From positions 329,461 to 393,460 of the forward strand of contig CAXIPT010000011.1 in the NCBI GenBank assembly GCA_964030475.1: a stretch of DNA of 64,000 bases, given 5' to 3'. The stretch is from Tethya wilhelma. Its lineage: Eukaryota > Porifera > Demospongiae > Tethyida > Tethyidae. Positions within the stretch are counted from its first letter, which is position 1. The number at the start of each line of letters is the position of its first letter. The translations under genes and the position numbers were made by a program. The notes below the pieces were generated by a model. That model was not told the origin of the DNA, ran no database searches, and saw only the letters and a list, made by a program, of their open reading frames with translations. This document shows, piece by piece, positions 36,533-48,930 of the stretch.

Positions 36533-39191
36533 ATTAGCTCACAAAAAACACACATAATTATAAGCACATGATTATACAGCCATGCATGCAGAGGAGGAAG
36601 AGAGCTTAATAATCATAAAACCCAAAACAATTAGAGTATCTGATGACATGCAATATCTGACTGAAACCATAACAACAGCCATATAGGGGTGCACCACATA
36701 CACAAGTATGGTTTACACTGTTTTTTGAACTCATGGATGGATTCTTTCCTCCATTTCAGTGCTTTGCATGCTTTAGCGCTTGCACATTTATCGGTAAAGG
36801 TCACCAAATTCAAATGAATAACTATTGTTAAATTGGCAGCGCAAGGCATGTAATATCTTGTAGGGTCAAAAAATGGTCGAAATAACAGCCAATTATGAAA
36901 ACAGTAAGGTGCTCAGTAATTATTCAATCTCCATACTGGGTTGGCCAACAAAAATAACCAACCAGAAACTTACTTATGAAATACCGTATAGTGAGTAAAC
37001 TTGGTGAGAATTAAATTTGGCAAATTGGCGAATTGTGACGACCATTACCAAATCAAACACAGAAACCACGTGCAGGTAGCACTAGCTTTAGCAGTTTTTA
37101 GCACTAAAAGACTCTCTACTGTCCTACTACTGCAGTCTGAAAGCTCGCAAGGTTCGCTGTTTGTAACTAGAGCATGTTTTTCACCTCCAAAATTAAGCTT
37201 GGAACTGAATCTGCCAAAATTTAAGCCGGCCAAATTTACCCGCTATTATATAGTCACACACCTCTTCCTCTCTCTTTGTTTCCTCCTCATCTTGTGGTCC
37301 AAACTCATCTTCAACTGCCTGCTTCTTCTGCAGCTCCTCACAGAATGCAGTCAGCTCGGAGATCTTGCTCTGCCTGGCCTGGCTCACAATGCCACTGGCT
37401 ATCACCGTGATTGATTTGGCCACTTCTGTTGGATCTGCCGGGGGAACTGTGGGCGTGGCTTTACCAGAGGGTGTACGAGATCGAGAACGAGACCGAGAGG
37501 ATCTGCCACGCCTTCTCCTGGGACTCCGAGATCTGAATGGGAGAGATGTGTGGTAAAATCTATAGCTGTCACAAGGTTGTTCTAAATAAAGATCTCCATG
37601 CATATACACATGTACAAACACACATACACACACCTGGATCTCCGTGAGCCATATCTACGAGGAGATTGTCTTCGTCTCCTGTCATAATCAGATCTTGAAT
37701 ACCTTCTTGTGTCTCGTCTGGACCGAGAACGGGACCTCGATCTTGACCTTCGACCTTTATAATAGCTTTGCCGACTGTATCTATGTGATGGAGAATGGGA
37801 ATGGGACCTAGACCTGCTCCGATGTGTTCTGTATCTTCTGGAATGGGAACGGGACCTAGATCTATGATGTCGTGATTTCTGACGTGATTTAGAAAGAGAT
37901 CGTTTTGATCTTTTTCGAGAGTTTGACGGTGTAGCTGATCTTGACCGAGAACGGGATTTTGAACGAGAATCTGACTTTGATTTCTTATCGGTCTTCTTTG
38001 CCAGACCAGCTACATTGTCCTGTTTCTTTTTCTCTATCTCTTTTTTAGTGGTTTCATTGCTAGCTAGCGAACCAAACACATCACTGTCTTGAATATCATC
38101 CTTGTCCAAGGACGACTGGCTGGGTGGTGGCTTGGAGTGACTTGGTTTGAGATTAACGTACGTGACTTTAGCACCACTGGATACAACAGTAACTGAGTTG
38201 GGAGATTTCAGTGCTTCTTCTTTACTTTCTTCTTTAGTATCTCCACTAACTGAATCGTCATTAGTGGCGACACCATCCACTGGTGGTGGGCTTTTATTAG
38301 AATCATCTCCTCCTAGTTGCGACTTGATCTTGATCTTGAAGAGACTTTTCTTATCGGAAGGATTTCGTTTTAAAGTGCTCGAAGACTCAAAAACAGCTTC
38401 ATCCTCACTGCTATTACCACCACCATCAGCAGCTCCTCCATCAGTTGCTGAGCCATCTTCTTTATCAGCTGGTGCTAGAGAGCTTGAAGATTTAGTATTC
38501 TGTTGTGACTTTGAACTTTGACCTTCTTTCTCTTCGTCGGAGCTACTACTGTCAGTGTCTTCACTCCCTGTGATGTCATCGTCACCATGGTCACTGTGAC
38601 CAGTGGTCTGTAGCAGCTGGTCTAGAAGCTCAGGGACCTAGAGATAATGTTATTTGACACAATTGAACAAGAAAGAGAAAATACAAAATTTTTACTAACA
38701 CTTGAAACTAACAATTGTAAAAACAACAATTCTCTTAGCATATACATGTGCCAATATCAATTATAGAATATCTGGTTAATTCTCAATTATTAACTATCTT
38801 GCCCACCCTGATAGCATTTAGGACGTCCACTTCTATTGATTCCAGGGCATTCTGTATCAAACGCTCATCCAGTTCAGCCTGAAAGTTAGGTCAATGCAAA
38901 GAAGTGTAACAATTTTATACTGTCTCTACCTAACACACACTCTCTCTGTGATGACACACACACACAAACCTTTGTTCTCGAGTGATGCCGATGGTGTTTC
39001 TTCCTGTGATGAGAGTGATGGTGTTTATGCTTCCTGTGTTTACTGCTGCCACTGCTGGTGTGGTGGTGGTGGTGGTGAGAATGCTTAGAGTGCTTCTTCT
39101 TCTTTGAAGAGTGATGTCTTGAGTGTCTGTGGCTGCTCCTGTGTTCTCCCTCACCTTCCATGATAGCTCTAGGACAACTTTCAAAGACCAT
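32621..39191 (-). CDS. SON: SON-like nuclear speckle splicing cofactor (RS, G-patch, dsRBD)
   Basis: Eleven exons on the minus strand: 39191-38970, 38878-38807, 38637-37634, 37532-37262, 36483-36235, 34750-34640, 34504-34391, 33918-33771, 33598-33512, 33065-32950 and 32761-32621. They join in phase into 844 residues. The N terminus is His/Lys/Ser-rich (HSKHSHHHHHH). A helix, then a long acidic/Ser region and an RS domain (RSRSRSRSRRDTRR) follow. Next come the SON block EEKFPVSSG, QKPGQFTGQQ, a G-patch (GFGMKMLKKMGWEEGKPLGK) and a C-terminal dsRNA-binding domain (NPISALQEICAKKRW..NNKKQAKAQAAMAAL). This order is that of SON, a speckle scaffold promoting splicing at weak sites. It is far shorter than the vertebrate protein, lacking its repeat-rich centre. 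An upstream-most ATG is used; an alternative is at 39161. Confidence 0.88.
34945..35400. repeat. Two degraded MITEs in SON intron
   Basis: 34945-35040 resembles the TAGTCTATCGAGCTAGAC family (ATTGAGCTAGACCCATCTTT). 35210-35400 belongs to the 'ggcaaatt' type with terminal TACTGTAAAGCACAAAAATT and GCTATACAGTA. Confidence 0.55.
35952..36200. mobile_element. MITE with CTAAAGTCCATCTGGTTTGA termini
   Basis: CTAAAGTCCATCTGGTTTGA..GAATGC at the left and GCATTCTCAAACCAGATGGA..CTTTAG at the right are near-perfect inverted repeats of about 26 bases; 249 bases in total. A second copy lies at 57497-57729. Its right end sits about 35 bases from the SON exon donor at 36235. Confidence 0.85.
36982..37253. 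repeat. MITE, TACCGTATAG family, in SON intron
   Basis: Left end TACCGTATAGTGAGTAAACT, right end GCCAAATTTACCCGCTATTA. Interior has been partly replaced by unrelated sequence (AGTCTGAAAGCTCGCAAGGT). Confidence 0.65.
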
Positions 39192-39509
39192 GTGCGCAGA
39201 AAAGATAGAAATTTAAATGCTAAACGACTAGCTAGCTGGAAGTGTTGTTACAGACTTACCTTTCAAATGATTTATGGACGTGAAGACGACAGTTTCAACA
39301 TCACATGTGAAGCAGTTGACCCGCCATGCTTGCTTTTTGGTGGAAAATTATGACGTAATCTGTTTATATTCCAATTAAAGCGCAGCATCAGTTGACCGAC
39401 TGTTGCTGACTCAGCATTGGGAAGTTTTAAAAGAGAGCAACTAAACAAGGTCTAATTGGTGACAATAGCAGAGCTTCTTTTGGCGTTAGTTACTACGCAG
39501 CGAACGGAA
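39192..39509. promoter_or_regulatory. Bidirectional SON/DDHD1 promoter interval
   Basis: Only 318 bases separate the divergent start codons of SON (minus) and DDHD1 (plus). There is no TATA box at a useful distance from either. The interval contains GCTGACTCAGCA, a TPA-response/bZIP-like palindrome, at about 39405-39416. Head-to-head housekeeping pairs of this spacing usually share a promoter. Confidence 0.5.
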
Positions 39510-40495
39510 ATGTCCTCAATGTTCCCCTCCCCTGCTGACTCGGCACGTGCTGACCCACAGCAGCCCATCTCTCCCAGCTCCTCTCTCTATCCCAACTTGA
39601 GCTCTGAAGGTGACGCCAAAATGGCCACCGAAGACTACGAGAAGGAGGACATACTCACTGCCTTGGGTATACCGCAAGAAGCGACCAAGAAGAAGACCCC
39701 TCCTAACCGTCCCCCACCGCCAAGGAGTCATTCTCTCCCCACAGCTATGGTGACAGCCCCTAGTGCTCCACCGTTGCCAATGGTACAGGTAGGACCTATG
39801 TGTGTATGTATGTATGTATGTATGTATGTATGTATGTATGTTGTGAATGGGTATATAGCTGGTTTTATACTGTATCAAAACAACACACAGTAATGGAAAC
39901 TTTGTTGTTAACTAGTAAATTATATGCTTCAATGTTGACACTCCTTTCCTTCACATGGATTGAATTGAATTAAAAATCATAGAAGTCCTATACTCCCCTA
40001 AGCGGGGGGGGGGGGGTCTAGGCCTTCTAAATTTAGGCTAAATTTGCTTAGCATATGTTCCTATTATCTCATTAACTAGACGTGACTGTGTTTTGATGTT
40101 TTCATCCACCTTCTGGGCATACAGTGGGTTGGTCTAGGAGATTAGTTTCAGAGTGTGATATTAATAAGGAGCGTTTCGTTTCTATGTTTATCCTGTTGCT
40201 GTTGAATTAACTAGCACATCCTCTAGACTATAGTCAGTTTACATGGATACCTTTCAGTTTTTGTGTCGGATCATATTATGTACACTGCTGTAGTTGTGTT
40301 GCAAGCTGTGTGTGTTTGTATGTTCATTGCCTGGTTACCATGTTCCACCCTACGAATATTGAACAGCTAAGAATTCACCTGGTATGTGTGTGAAGTCATG
40401 TGAATGATGTGGGTTGTAGATAGATTGTACAAAGATAGTTGGCATGGATACTTAGTGATTGTACGTAATCACCCAGAATTTCAGAATAAAATGTG

Positions 40496-40559
<64 letters not shown>

Positions 40560-42133
40560 ACTCACTCAGTCCTCAGAGGTATTCATTCCCCCTCCCCTAT
40601 TTCCTCACGAGATCCGTTGGTTCTACCAGGAACCTGGTCGCTATTGGCAACCATTCAACGGCTATGACTCCATGTCCCTGGAGGAGACCCATGCCAGACT
40701 GATGAGAGGAGAGGGAGGGTCATGTGACGTCTCCGTCATGGGAGACCTCCATGAGGTCAACGTGGTGGAGAGAATGTGCCGACCGATCTACTGGTCAGGT
40801 GAGAGGAGGGGAAGGTCTTGGAGTAGCAGCTAGTGGTAACTCAATGATCACAGTTATAACTTCAGCATCATTATATGTAGCTATAACTTAAACATAACAG
40901 TTATAACTTCAGCATCGGAGTTATAACGCTAACATGAGCCGTTATAACTCAAACATGAGCAGTTATGTTTACTCAAATGTAACAGTTATGTATAACTTAA
41001 GCATCACAATTTTTAGGATCATGGTTATAACTCAAACATTGCAGTTATAACTCGAACATTAATTGCAGTTATAACTCAAATATATACAAGTACAAAAAAC
41101 ATTAGAAATGTAATGCAAACATAGGAATGGCCAAATCGTAAAAAAGTGAGCAAACAAGATAGAAATGGTTGTCAGATTGAGCGAGTTCATTTCACTGTGT
41201 CACCTATATATGTTCATATCCCTAGCTCAATGACATTGTAGACACAGGAATGAACTCGCTTAATCTGACAACCATTTCTATCTTGTTTGCTCACTTTTTT
41301 ACGATTTGGCCATTCCTATGTTTGCATTACATTTCTAATGTTTTTTGTACTTGTTTGTTGTATTTTTTTTGAATAATTATTTATAATACCAGTCGAATTT
41401 AGTCGTTAGCCTGAGCAGAGAACTTGCAATGCCAACACTGAACCTAGTCTCACGGGCCACTGAGACTACAGACAGCTGAAACTCTGAAATCCCAAGCTGA
41501 ATGTGATTTATGTCAATTATATGTGTGTCTTGTTAGCTACAGATAACTTCCCTACTGAAGAACTGAACACAGAGGAGGACAGAACTTGGGGCACTGCATG
41601 TTTGCAATAGATTCCAAATAACGCGCACTTGGATATGGAAAGGGTCGTTAAGCTAGCTTATGAATAATGCATGAGTTTAGAAAATAATGGCCGCCATATG
41701 GAGAAGGCGCTTTTCGCCTTGTATCTAGCGACTCAATGAGAGACACAAAAAACCGATGGCAAAAGCGATTGAAGACAAAGAAACCAAGTTTGTTCGTTCA
41801 AGAATCAGCTTCTAAAAGTGAATGGTCTTTGAGATATGGCGTGAGAAGATAGAAGAAGAATAAGAAGAAGATGGAGAAAATTGGAGGTTTGGCATATTTT
41901 AGTTTGGTACTTCAGCGATGGTTTTAGGCCATGTTTTTGGGCTCATTAGAGAGAGAAAGAGGTAAATAGTAGCTTGAGAAGCCTTTTAGTGTCAAGCGCT
42001 CAGTTTTTGCGGAGTTATTCGCGTGAATATTTGTATTGCGCTAATGGGCCATCCGTGCCATTCCTATGTACCCAGTACTACCGTACTGGGAATACAGTTA
42101 TAACTCAAGCATCTGAGTTATAACTCACACTCA

Positions 42134-42170
<37 letters not shown>

Positions 42171-45100
42171 NTCCTTTTTACTTTCAATAGCAAAAGGAAC
42201 AACACTCCTGAGTGTGCTCCTAAATTTTTTGGTGTTATTACTAACTACTAACTAACTTACAAACTAAGGTAGAAACTCGATCTGTGTACTGTCTGACTTT
42301 TGACTGGTATGTAGTCTAGCTCAGCACTCAAGTTTCAAAGAATGACCCCTTGGGCCAACATATACTGGACTAATTTTCCTATTTATAGCACAAACTTCAG
42401 ATGAGGTGATAGTGAGTTGGGTTTGGAAAGAATGCAGTGAAAAAGATTCATATGAAGTGTTCCATATTCATTATCATTAAGATCATTAATGCTTACACTC
42501 TGACACTTTAACTGCTATACACTGTATTACCATTTGGCAACATAATTTAGTTCATTGTGACTCGATTCACTGACTATCTATTCCACATCAGAAAGACTAT
42601 TAGTTTTAGAAATTACAAACCTACAAAAAGAGAAGTAAAAAATGGAACAGCACGCCTCAGTGTGTTCCAGGTAGTCATAGCCGATGTTGGCAGAGTGTGT
42701 GAACCACAACTGGCCTTACAACAGGCTGAGTATATAGGAATTAGGTACCTATTTATACCATTAACTTTACTAGGACCATTTGTACTTTGGGTTTAAGAAA
42801 TATGCACCATTTACAACAATACTCAGCTCCAATGAATACTGTTGCTATAACAATGAGAATACTACATGTACATACAGTAAGTACACTACATTGATACTGT
42901 GATTCTAACTCACTTTACAAAAAAAAAACAATAAAAAAAAACGGGGAAAAAATTGGAACAACACTCATCAGTGTGCTCCATTTGGGGAATGTCCCTAAGT
43001 AGGATATTCAAGTAATGTACATTGCCTCATGTTAGAATGGCTCCCCAAGATTCACTCTGAGGGTATTACAGTGGCCCGAGGGCCAACTGTATGGTACTAG
43101 AGAGGCTATTTATACTGTAAACTTTACTAGCAGCATTTCTACGTTGGGTTTAAGAAATATGCACATTATGATATTCATTGGCAGTATATTTGTTGTTGTT
43201 TTAACAAAAAAATTACTACTCTATGTGGTTGTATCTCTTCCCTATCATTGTGGGAAATTGTTTGGTCCAAAGACTATTGTTACTATGACAATGAGAAAAG
43301 TTTATTTGTTTGTTTTACTTATAATAATTCAGCAAAAGCTAGGACAGAATACATTTATATTAAATATAAAACTGACTTTGTGTATATACTTTAGCGAAAA
43401 TGTCAGATTACAAAAAAATAGGAACAACACTCCTCAGTGTGTTCCAGGTTGGCCCAAGTTGGGCAAGTTTCTTGTAAGTTTAATTTTTATGGTTTCAAGA
43501 GCATGGTAATTTTGCGATTGGAAGGTTTTCTTGGCCAGCAACGGCCAACCATATAGGGTGTGGGTGCCTATTTATACCATAAACTTTACTAGGAACATTT
43601 GCACGTTGGGTTTCAGAAATATGCACTATTATGACATTCATTGGCAACATTTACTTCCAATGAATATTTGAAAGTTTTACATACTGCAAATACCATTCTT
43701 AATGATTAGTGCATGTTCCAGTTCATTGAATGTGATGAGTTTTTATCCTCTAGGCCTGCATCTGCTACAGTACTGTAAACGTGGAAATATTGGCGGTAAT
43801 TTAATTTGGTGATTTTGATCTGGCTGCCTTCAACAAAAGCATTGGCTGTTTTAAATTTGGTGGTCATTGACTGAACGCTCGCAGAATTATATGTATGACG
43901 AAATATTGGCGATATATTAAATTTGGCAATTTCCGAGACAATCGCTAAATTTAATGTACCGCCAATATTTCCACGTTTACGGTATTGCGTTTCATTTCGA
44001 ATGTGACGAGTTTCTTTTTGTCTCCATCCTCTAGGCCAAGGCAGATGCTGAGCTCCAGGAGTGGGCCAAGACTCATCCCAACTCTTCCAACCCTCCCACA
44101 GCTCCCGTGAGAGCCAACTCCAGTCCTGTACTGAGTGGCAGTGGTCCCACACCCCCGGCCAAGAGGGAGACTACACCAGTTGGTAAGGGGTCGTCAGATT
44201 GAAATGATAGCAACTGAGCTTAATGACAGAGAGTTAAGAGTTAAGAATACACAGCCAAGAACATTATTCAAGTTCACTGTTAAGAATACTCACTTAACTG
44301 TTCACTGTTAAGAATACAGTTAACAGTTCAACTCAAATAGTGAACTGCAATATAAATGTGGAAATATTGGCGGTACATTAAATTTGGCAATTTGGCGATC
44401 GTCTCGGAAATCGCCAAATTTAATGTACCGCCAATATTTTTGTTGGAAGCTGCCAGACCAACAAAATCGCCGAATTAAATTACCGCTAATATTTCCACGT
44501 TTATGGTATATTCCTCTATATATATCACATTCAAAAGTGGACAAAATTTAGTAGAATTAATGTTCCGTTTTTACCTGTGACTGCCACATTAATGTATGTT
44601 CTATTACTTATATGACTGGAAACACTCGCAATGGCCACCATGTTCCCTTCAGGTCCCTTTGTTGTGAACAGACTCACTCTAGAGAAGTACCAGGTGATGT
44701 GGATGTCCAATGGAGACATCTACAAGATGAAGACTGAGATCACTACACAGCTGTGGAACAAAGTTGGTAAGTGGTGGACACCTTTGTTTATACGACTTAT
44801 TGTACGTACACAGATAATAAGAAAAACCCCTTCAATTTACTTTTTAAAAATGATTCTCTAAGATAGGGATTTCTATTGGAGGAATATACTCATTGACAAT
44901 CTCAGTTCTTTGAAGTTCATCAAGTTTTACTCTCTTGACTAGCAAGCTGTAGTTTTATCTCTGTAGTTTTCACAATATCACATGACTCTATTTCCATATT
45001 AGGAGAGAAGTTTGGGAAAGGTCAGTTGTATGGCTCCTCCAAGGTGGTCCGGGGGTACAAGGAACACGCCTCCAAGGAGGACCGCCCCCCTCCCATTGGC

Positions 45101-47619
45101 CATGTGGTGTTCACCATTCACGGCATCGGACAGAATATGGACATCTCCTCCATCAACAAGAGTACATCAGAGTGAGGGTGTGAGGGTGTGAGGGTGTGAG
45201 GGTGTGAGGGTGTGTGTGTGTGTGTGTGTGAGGGTGTGAGTGTGCATCAGACAATACATAGACATTAACATTACAACATTAAAACATTTAAGCATTTAAG
45301 CATTGAAGCAATACAACATTGAAACTATAGTATACATATACCTATTTCATTTTCACCTTCATACCTACATTCACATTCACACACTCAGTTTTCGTGAGAC
45401 TTGCACTCAAGTTGGCAAGAAGCACTTCGGAGACAGCTGGCGTGAGAAGAGGGTGGAGTTTATCCCCGTGGAGTGGAGGACCTGGCTCACCCTGGACCGG
45501 GGGGTCGTCAATAAGATCACCCCCCACAGCATCAAGAAGCTGAGGGACCTCATGAACGACTCTGCCATTGATGTTATGTACTACCTCAGCCCGAGGTTTG
45601 GACCGGAGGTGAGAGGGAGGAATGGGAGTGTGGGAATAGTTTAATTTCTTTAATTTTTATTAATTTTTTAAAGTTAAAATTAGCATACAAATTATAGTAA
45701 CTATTATAATTATATTGTAAAATCTGCAATAATGTAATTATTATTCAGAGCTAGTAAAAAGGTATTATATACATCAGTTATCATTCATTCATTAGAATTT
45801 TATGGCATATATTATCTGCTAGAGCTGTTTCCATAAAACTTTTATCTCTTTCATCTTTTGTCTAGATCCTGGACGGCCTCAAGCACCAGCTCCACAACCA
45901 CTACAACAACTTCATGAAGCGCCACCCCTCCTTCCTGTCCTCCGGGGGGACGGTCTCCGTCTTTGCTCACTCCCTCGGCAGCGTCATGATGTATGACCTC
46001 TTCCTGGAGACCTGTGAGGAAATGGGCGTCGGCCCTTCCTCTAGTAGTGCCAGTTTGAGTACATTGCCGGAACAGTTCCATTCCTGTTCCAGTACGGTAT
46101 CGGGATCTGGAATGGGACCTGTTGAAGTGAAAGAAGACGGACATGGAGTTAAGTTCACAGCTGGTGTGGCATCACCTGAGAGTAGTCTGATGGAGATATC
46201 ACCACCTTCAGCTCAGGGGGTGGATGAACCAGGTAATTACAACTGCACAGTTACAGTTCAATATGTGTTTATATCATTGAAACATGTACCCTCAACATTC
46301 AAACATGTACATATAACATTCGAACATGTGCTTATAACATTCAAACATATACTTGTGACCTTCAAACATGTACTTGTGACATTCAAACATGTGCTTTTAA
46401 CTATTAAAGTATATTCTTGTTCACCAACCCAGTATGCAGATTGAAAAGTTTGATATTTTCAATCTGCATACTGGGTTGGTGAACAAGAATATAATTTAAT
46501 AATGACTAATACCCAACCAGAAACTCACTTACGAATGTGCTTATAACATTCAACATGTGTTTATGACACTGTAGACACAGGAATCAACTCACTCAATCTC
46601 ACAACCATTCCTATCTTATTTGCTCACATTTTTATGATTTGGCCATTCTTATAATTATGTTTGCTTACATTTCGAATGTTTTTTATACTTGGTTTCAACT
46701 CAGTGTGTGATGGTATAGATTCTGTCATTCTGGCTGATTGTGGCAACAATTGAGACTATTAAATTTAGTGCTACAGTTGTTGATATACCGTATGGCTCCA
46801 AATTTTCATGGTACAGATACGTGATTTGACCATATAATTATTATCACAAAAATTTTCTTCATGAAAATTTAGAAAACTGGCAATATAATTTCAGAGATGA
46901 CAATTTGCAAAAATTAGCTCAAAACAGCGAAGACAGACTTTTCACGACCTTTTTGTGTCATGAATATTTGAAGCTACACGATATTTTCAGTTTCCTCCTT
47001 TGTGTATAGATGGGTTTGATGAGCTGGCTGCCAGAATGGAGCTGATGGATCTGAGGAAGAGAGTAGCTGAACTAGAGAGGAAACTAGCAAAGAGAAGCCG
47101 AGGACTGCAGTTTAAGGTGAATAGCATTTGTGATGGAGTTATGACTTGCACATGTGATGGAGTTATGACTTGTACATGTGATGGAGTTATGACTTGTACA
47201 TTATGAGAGAGTTACGACTTGTACATATGAGAGAGTTACAACTTGTAAATGTGATAACTTGTGCATGTAAGAGACTTATTGTACATGTGATAGGTGCAGA
47301 TTGAAGTACATTATGATGATGTGTGCCTCTTTATCTCCCTGCCCAGATTGATCATTTCTTTGCCGTGGGTTCTCCTCTAGCCCTCTTCCTGGCCATGAGG
47401 GAACATGAGATGTTGGTGGACAAGTGTCACAAGAGTGCCGCCAGCTTCCTCCCCACCTGTGTCTGTAAGAGGATCCACAACCTTCATCATCCTGCCGACC
47501 CTGTGGTGAGTGGGAGCATGCACACCCTCACACACACACACACACGCACGCACACACACACATACAATCGGCAATATCTTTCTGTTGGTTTATTATTATT
47601 TAGCTGATATTAATTTTCA

Positions 47620-47681
<62 letters not shown>

Positions 47682-47700
47682 NATTTGATTATACTTACGA

Positions 47701-47761
<61 letters not shown>

Positions 47762-48890
47762 ATGACAGAGAGAGAGTCAGTAAGCATACCAAAATACTCT
47801 CCTGTACGGCTATCTCACTAATTGTTATACTATAGTGCCTTTTTTGAAATTTTTTGAGCAAAATCTCACTATCATTATTCTCTCTTCAGCTGATACAGAG
47901 GAGTCATCTTCCACTGCAGCTGCTGGTGCAACCAGCTCTCTCTCTCCGGGGAAGTCTCTGCTCAATCTTCCCAGCTTCCTCTCAAAGTGTGTGTTTCTTC
48001 TCTACGGAGACTTCTCCACAGCCGACAGGAAACTCCTTACAAGATACATCACGGCTTATTGCGGGTGAGAGAGGGGAAGGGTGTGTTGTTGGTGGACAGC
48101 AGACTCGGGTGTTCTGCTTCCTTTGTAGCTTCACTATGGCTTGTAGCACATGCTGATTTGTATGCTGCTGTGTCCATGGTGATGTGAGTACTATTACTTC
48201 AAGTCCTGTAATGCCACTACTTGATTAGGAGCCTAGGGGCAGCAATCTGTCTGCAGTGGACTTACAGTATGTTTATTGTGTGGTATTACATAACGTGGGA
48301 TCTGTGGGCTTGGTGTGTCTAAAGGGTGTTGATAGCCTCAATAGTGAGTGCTGTCTGTATGTATGTAAGCCAGGAAGCTTATTCAGACATGCTGGCAGGC
48401 CAGGTGTATTGCTTGCTGTGTGTGTTACAGGGTGTCTGGAAGTAAGTAAGACAGTTTGAATGTAATCATTAGGTTCAAACAATGGGTGAATTGATATGGG
48501 CTATAGGTCAATGGGTCATTGGAGATCTAGACAGTCAGCTATTGACAAATTCTGGATAATTTTAAAAAGAAACATTTAATGGCTTTTGAAGGAAAACCTA
48601 TCTGTGATATACAATTACCAATGCTATGTCAGTATTAGCCATGTAGTTGATTTTTTATACGCGAATAGTTCACTTAATTAGAATCAATTATCGTGATGGA
48701 ATAGGTCATCCTCTATTTCCTCCATTGAAAGAATGTGGGTGTGATTAATAAACCATTACCCACTAAATAAACTATATACGCATGCATACGCACACACACA
48801 TGCATGCACGCACATGCATACGCATACGTATAATAAAGCTCATAGTATTCTATACCATGTTAATTTGATAGCCTCACATACTCATTATAA

Positions 48891-48930
<40 letters not shown>

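Noticed and set aside
41538..41612. Exon for the missing DDHD1 linker (ATDNFPTEELNTEEDR)
   Set aside because: Acceptor and phase fit, but it meets a stop codon and no donor is evident, so it is only noted within the intron entry.
46255..47300. Regular 24-base repeats as a possible CRISPR array
   Set aside because: Units are contiguous and decayed without unique spacers, and the host is eukaryotic; these are minisatellites.
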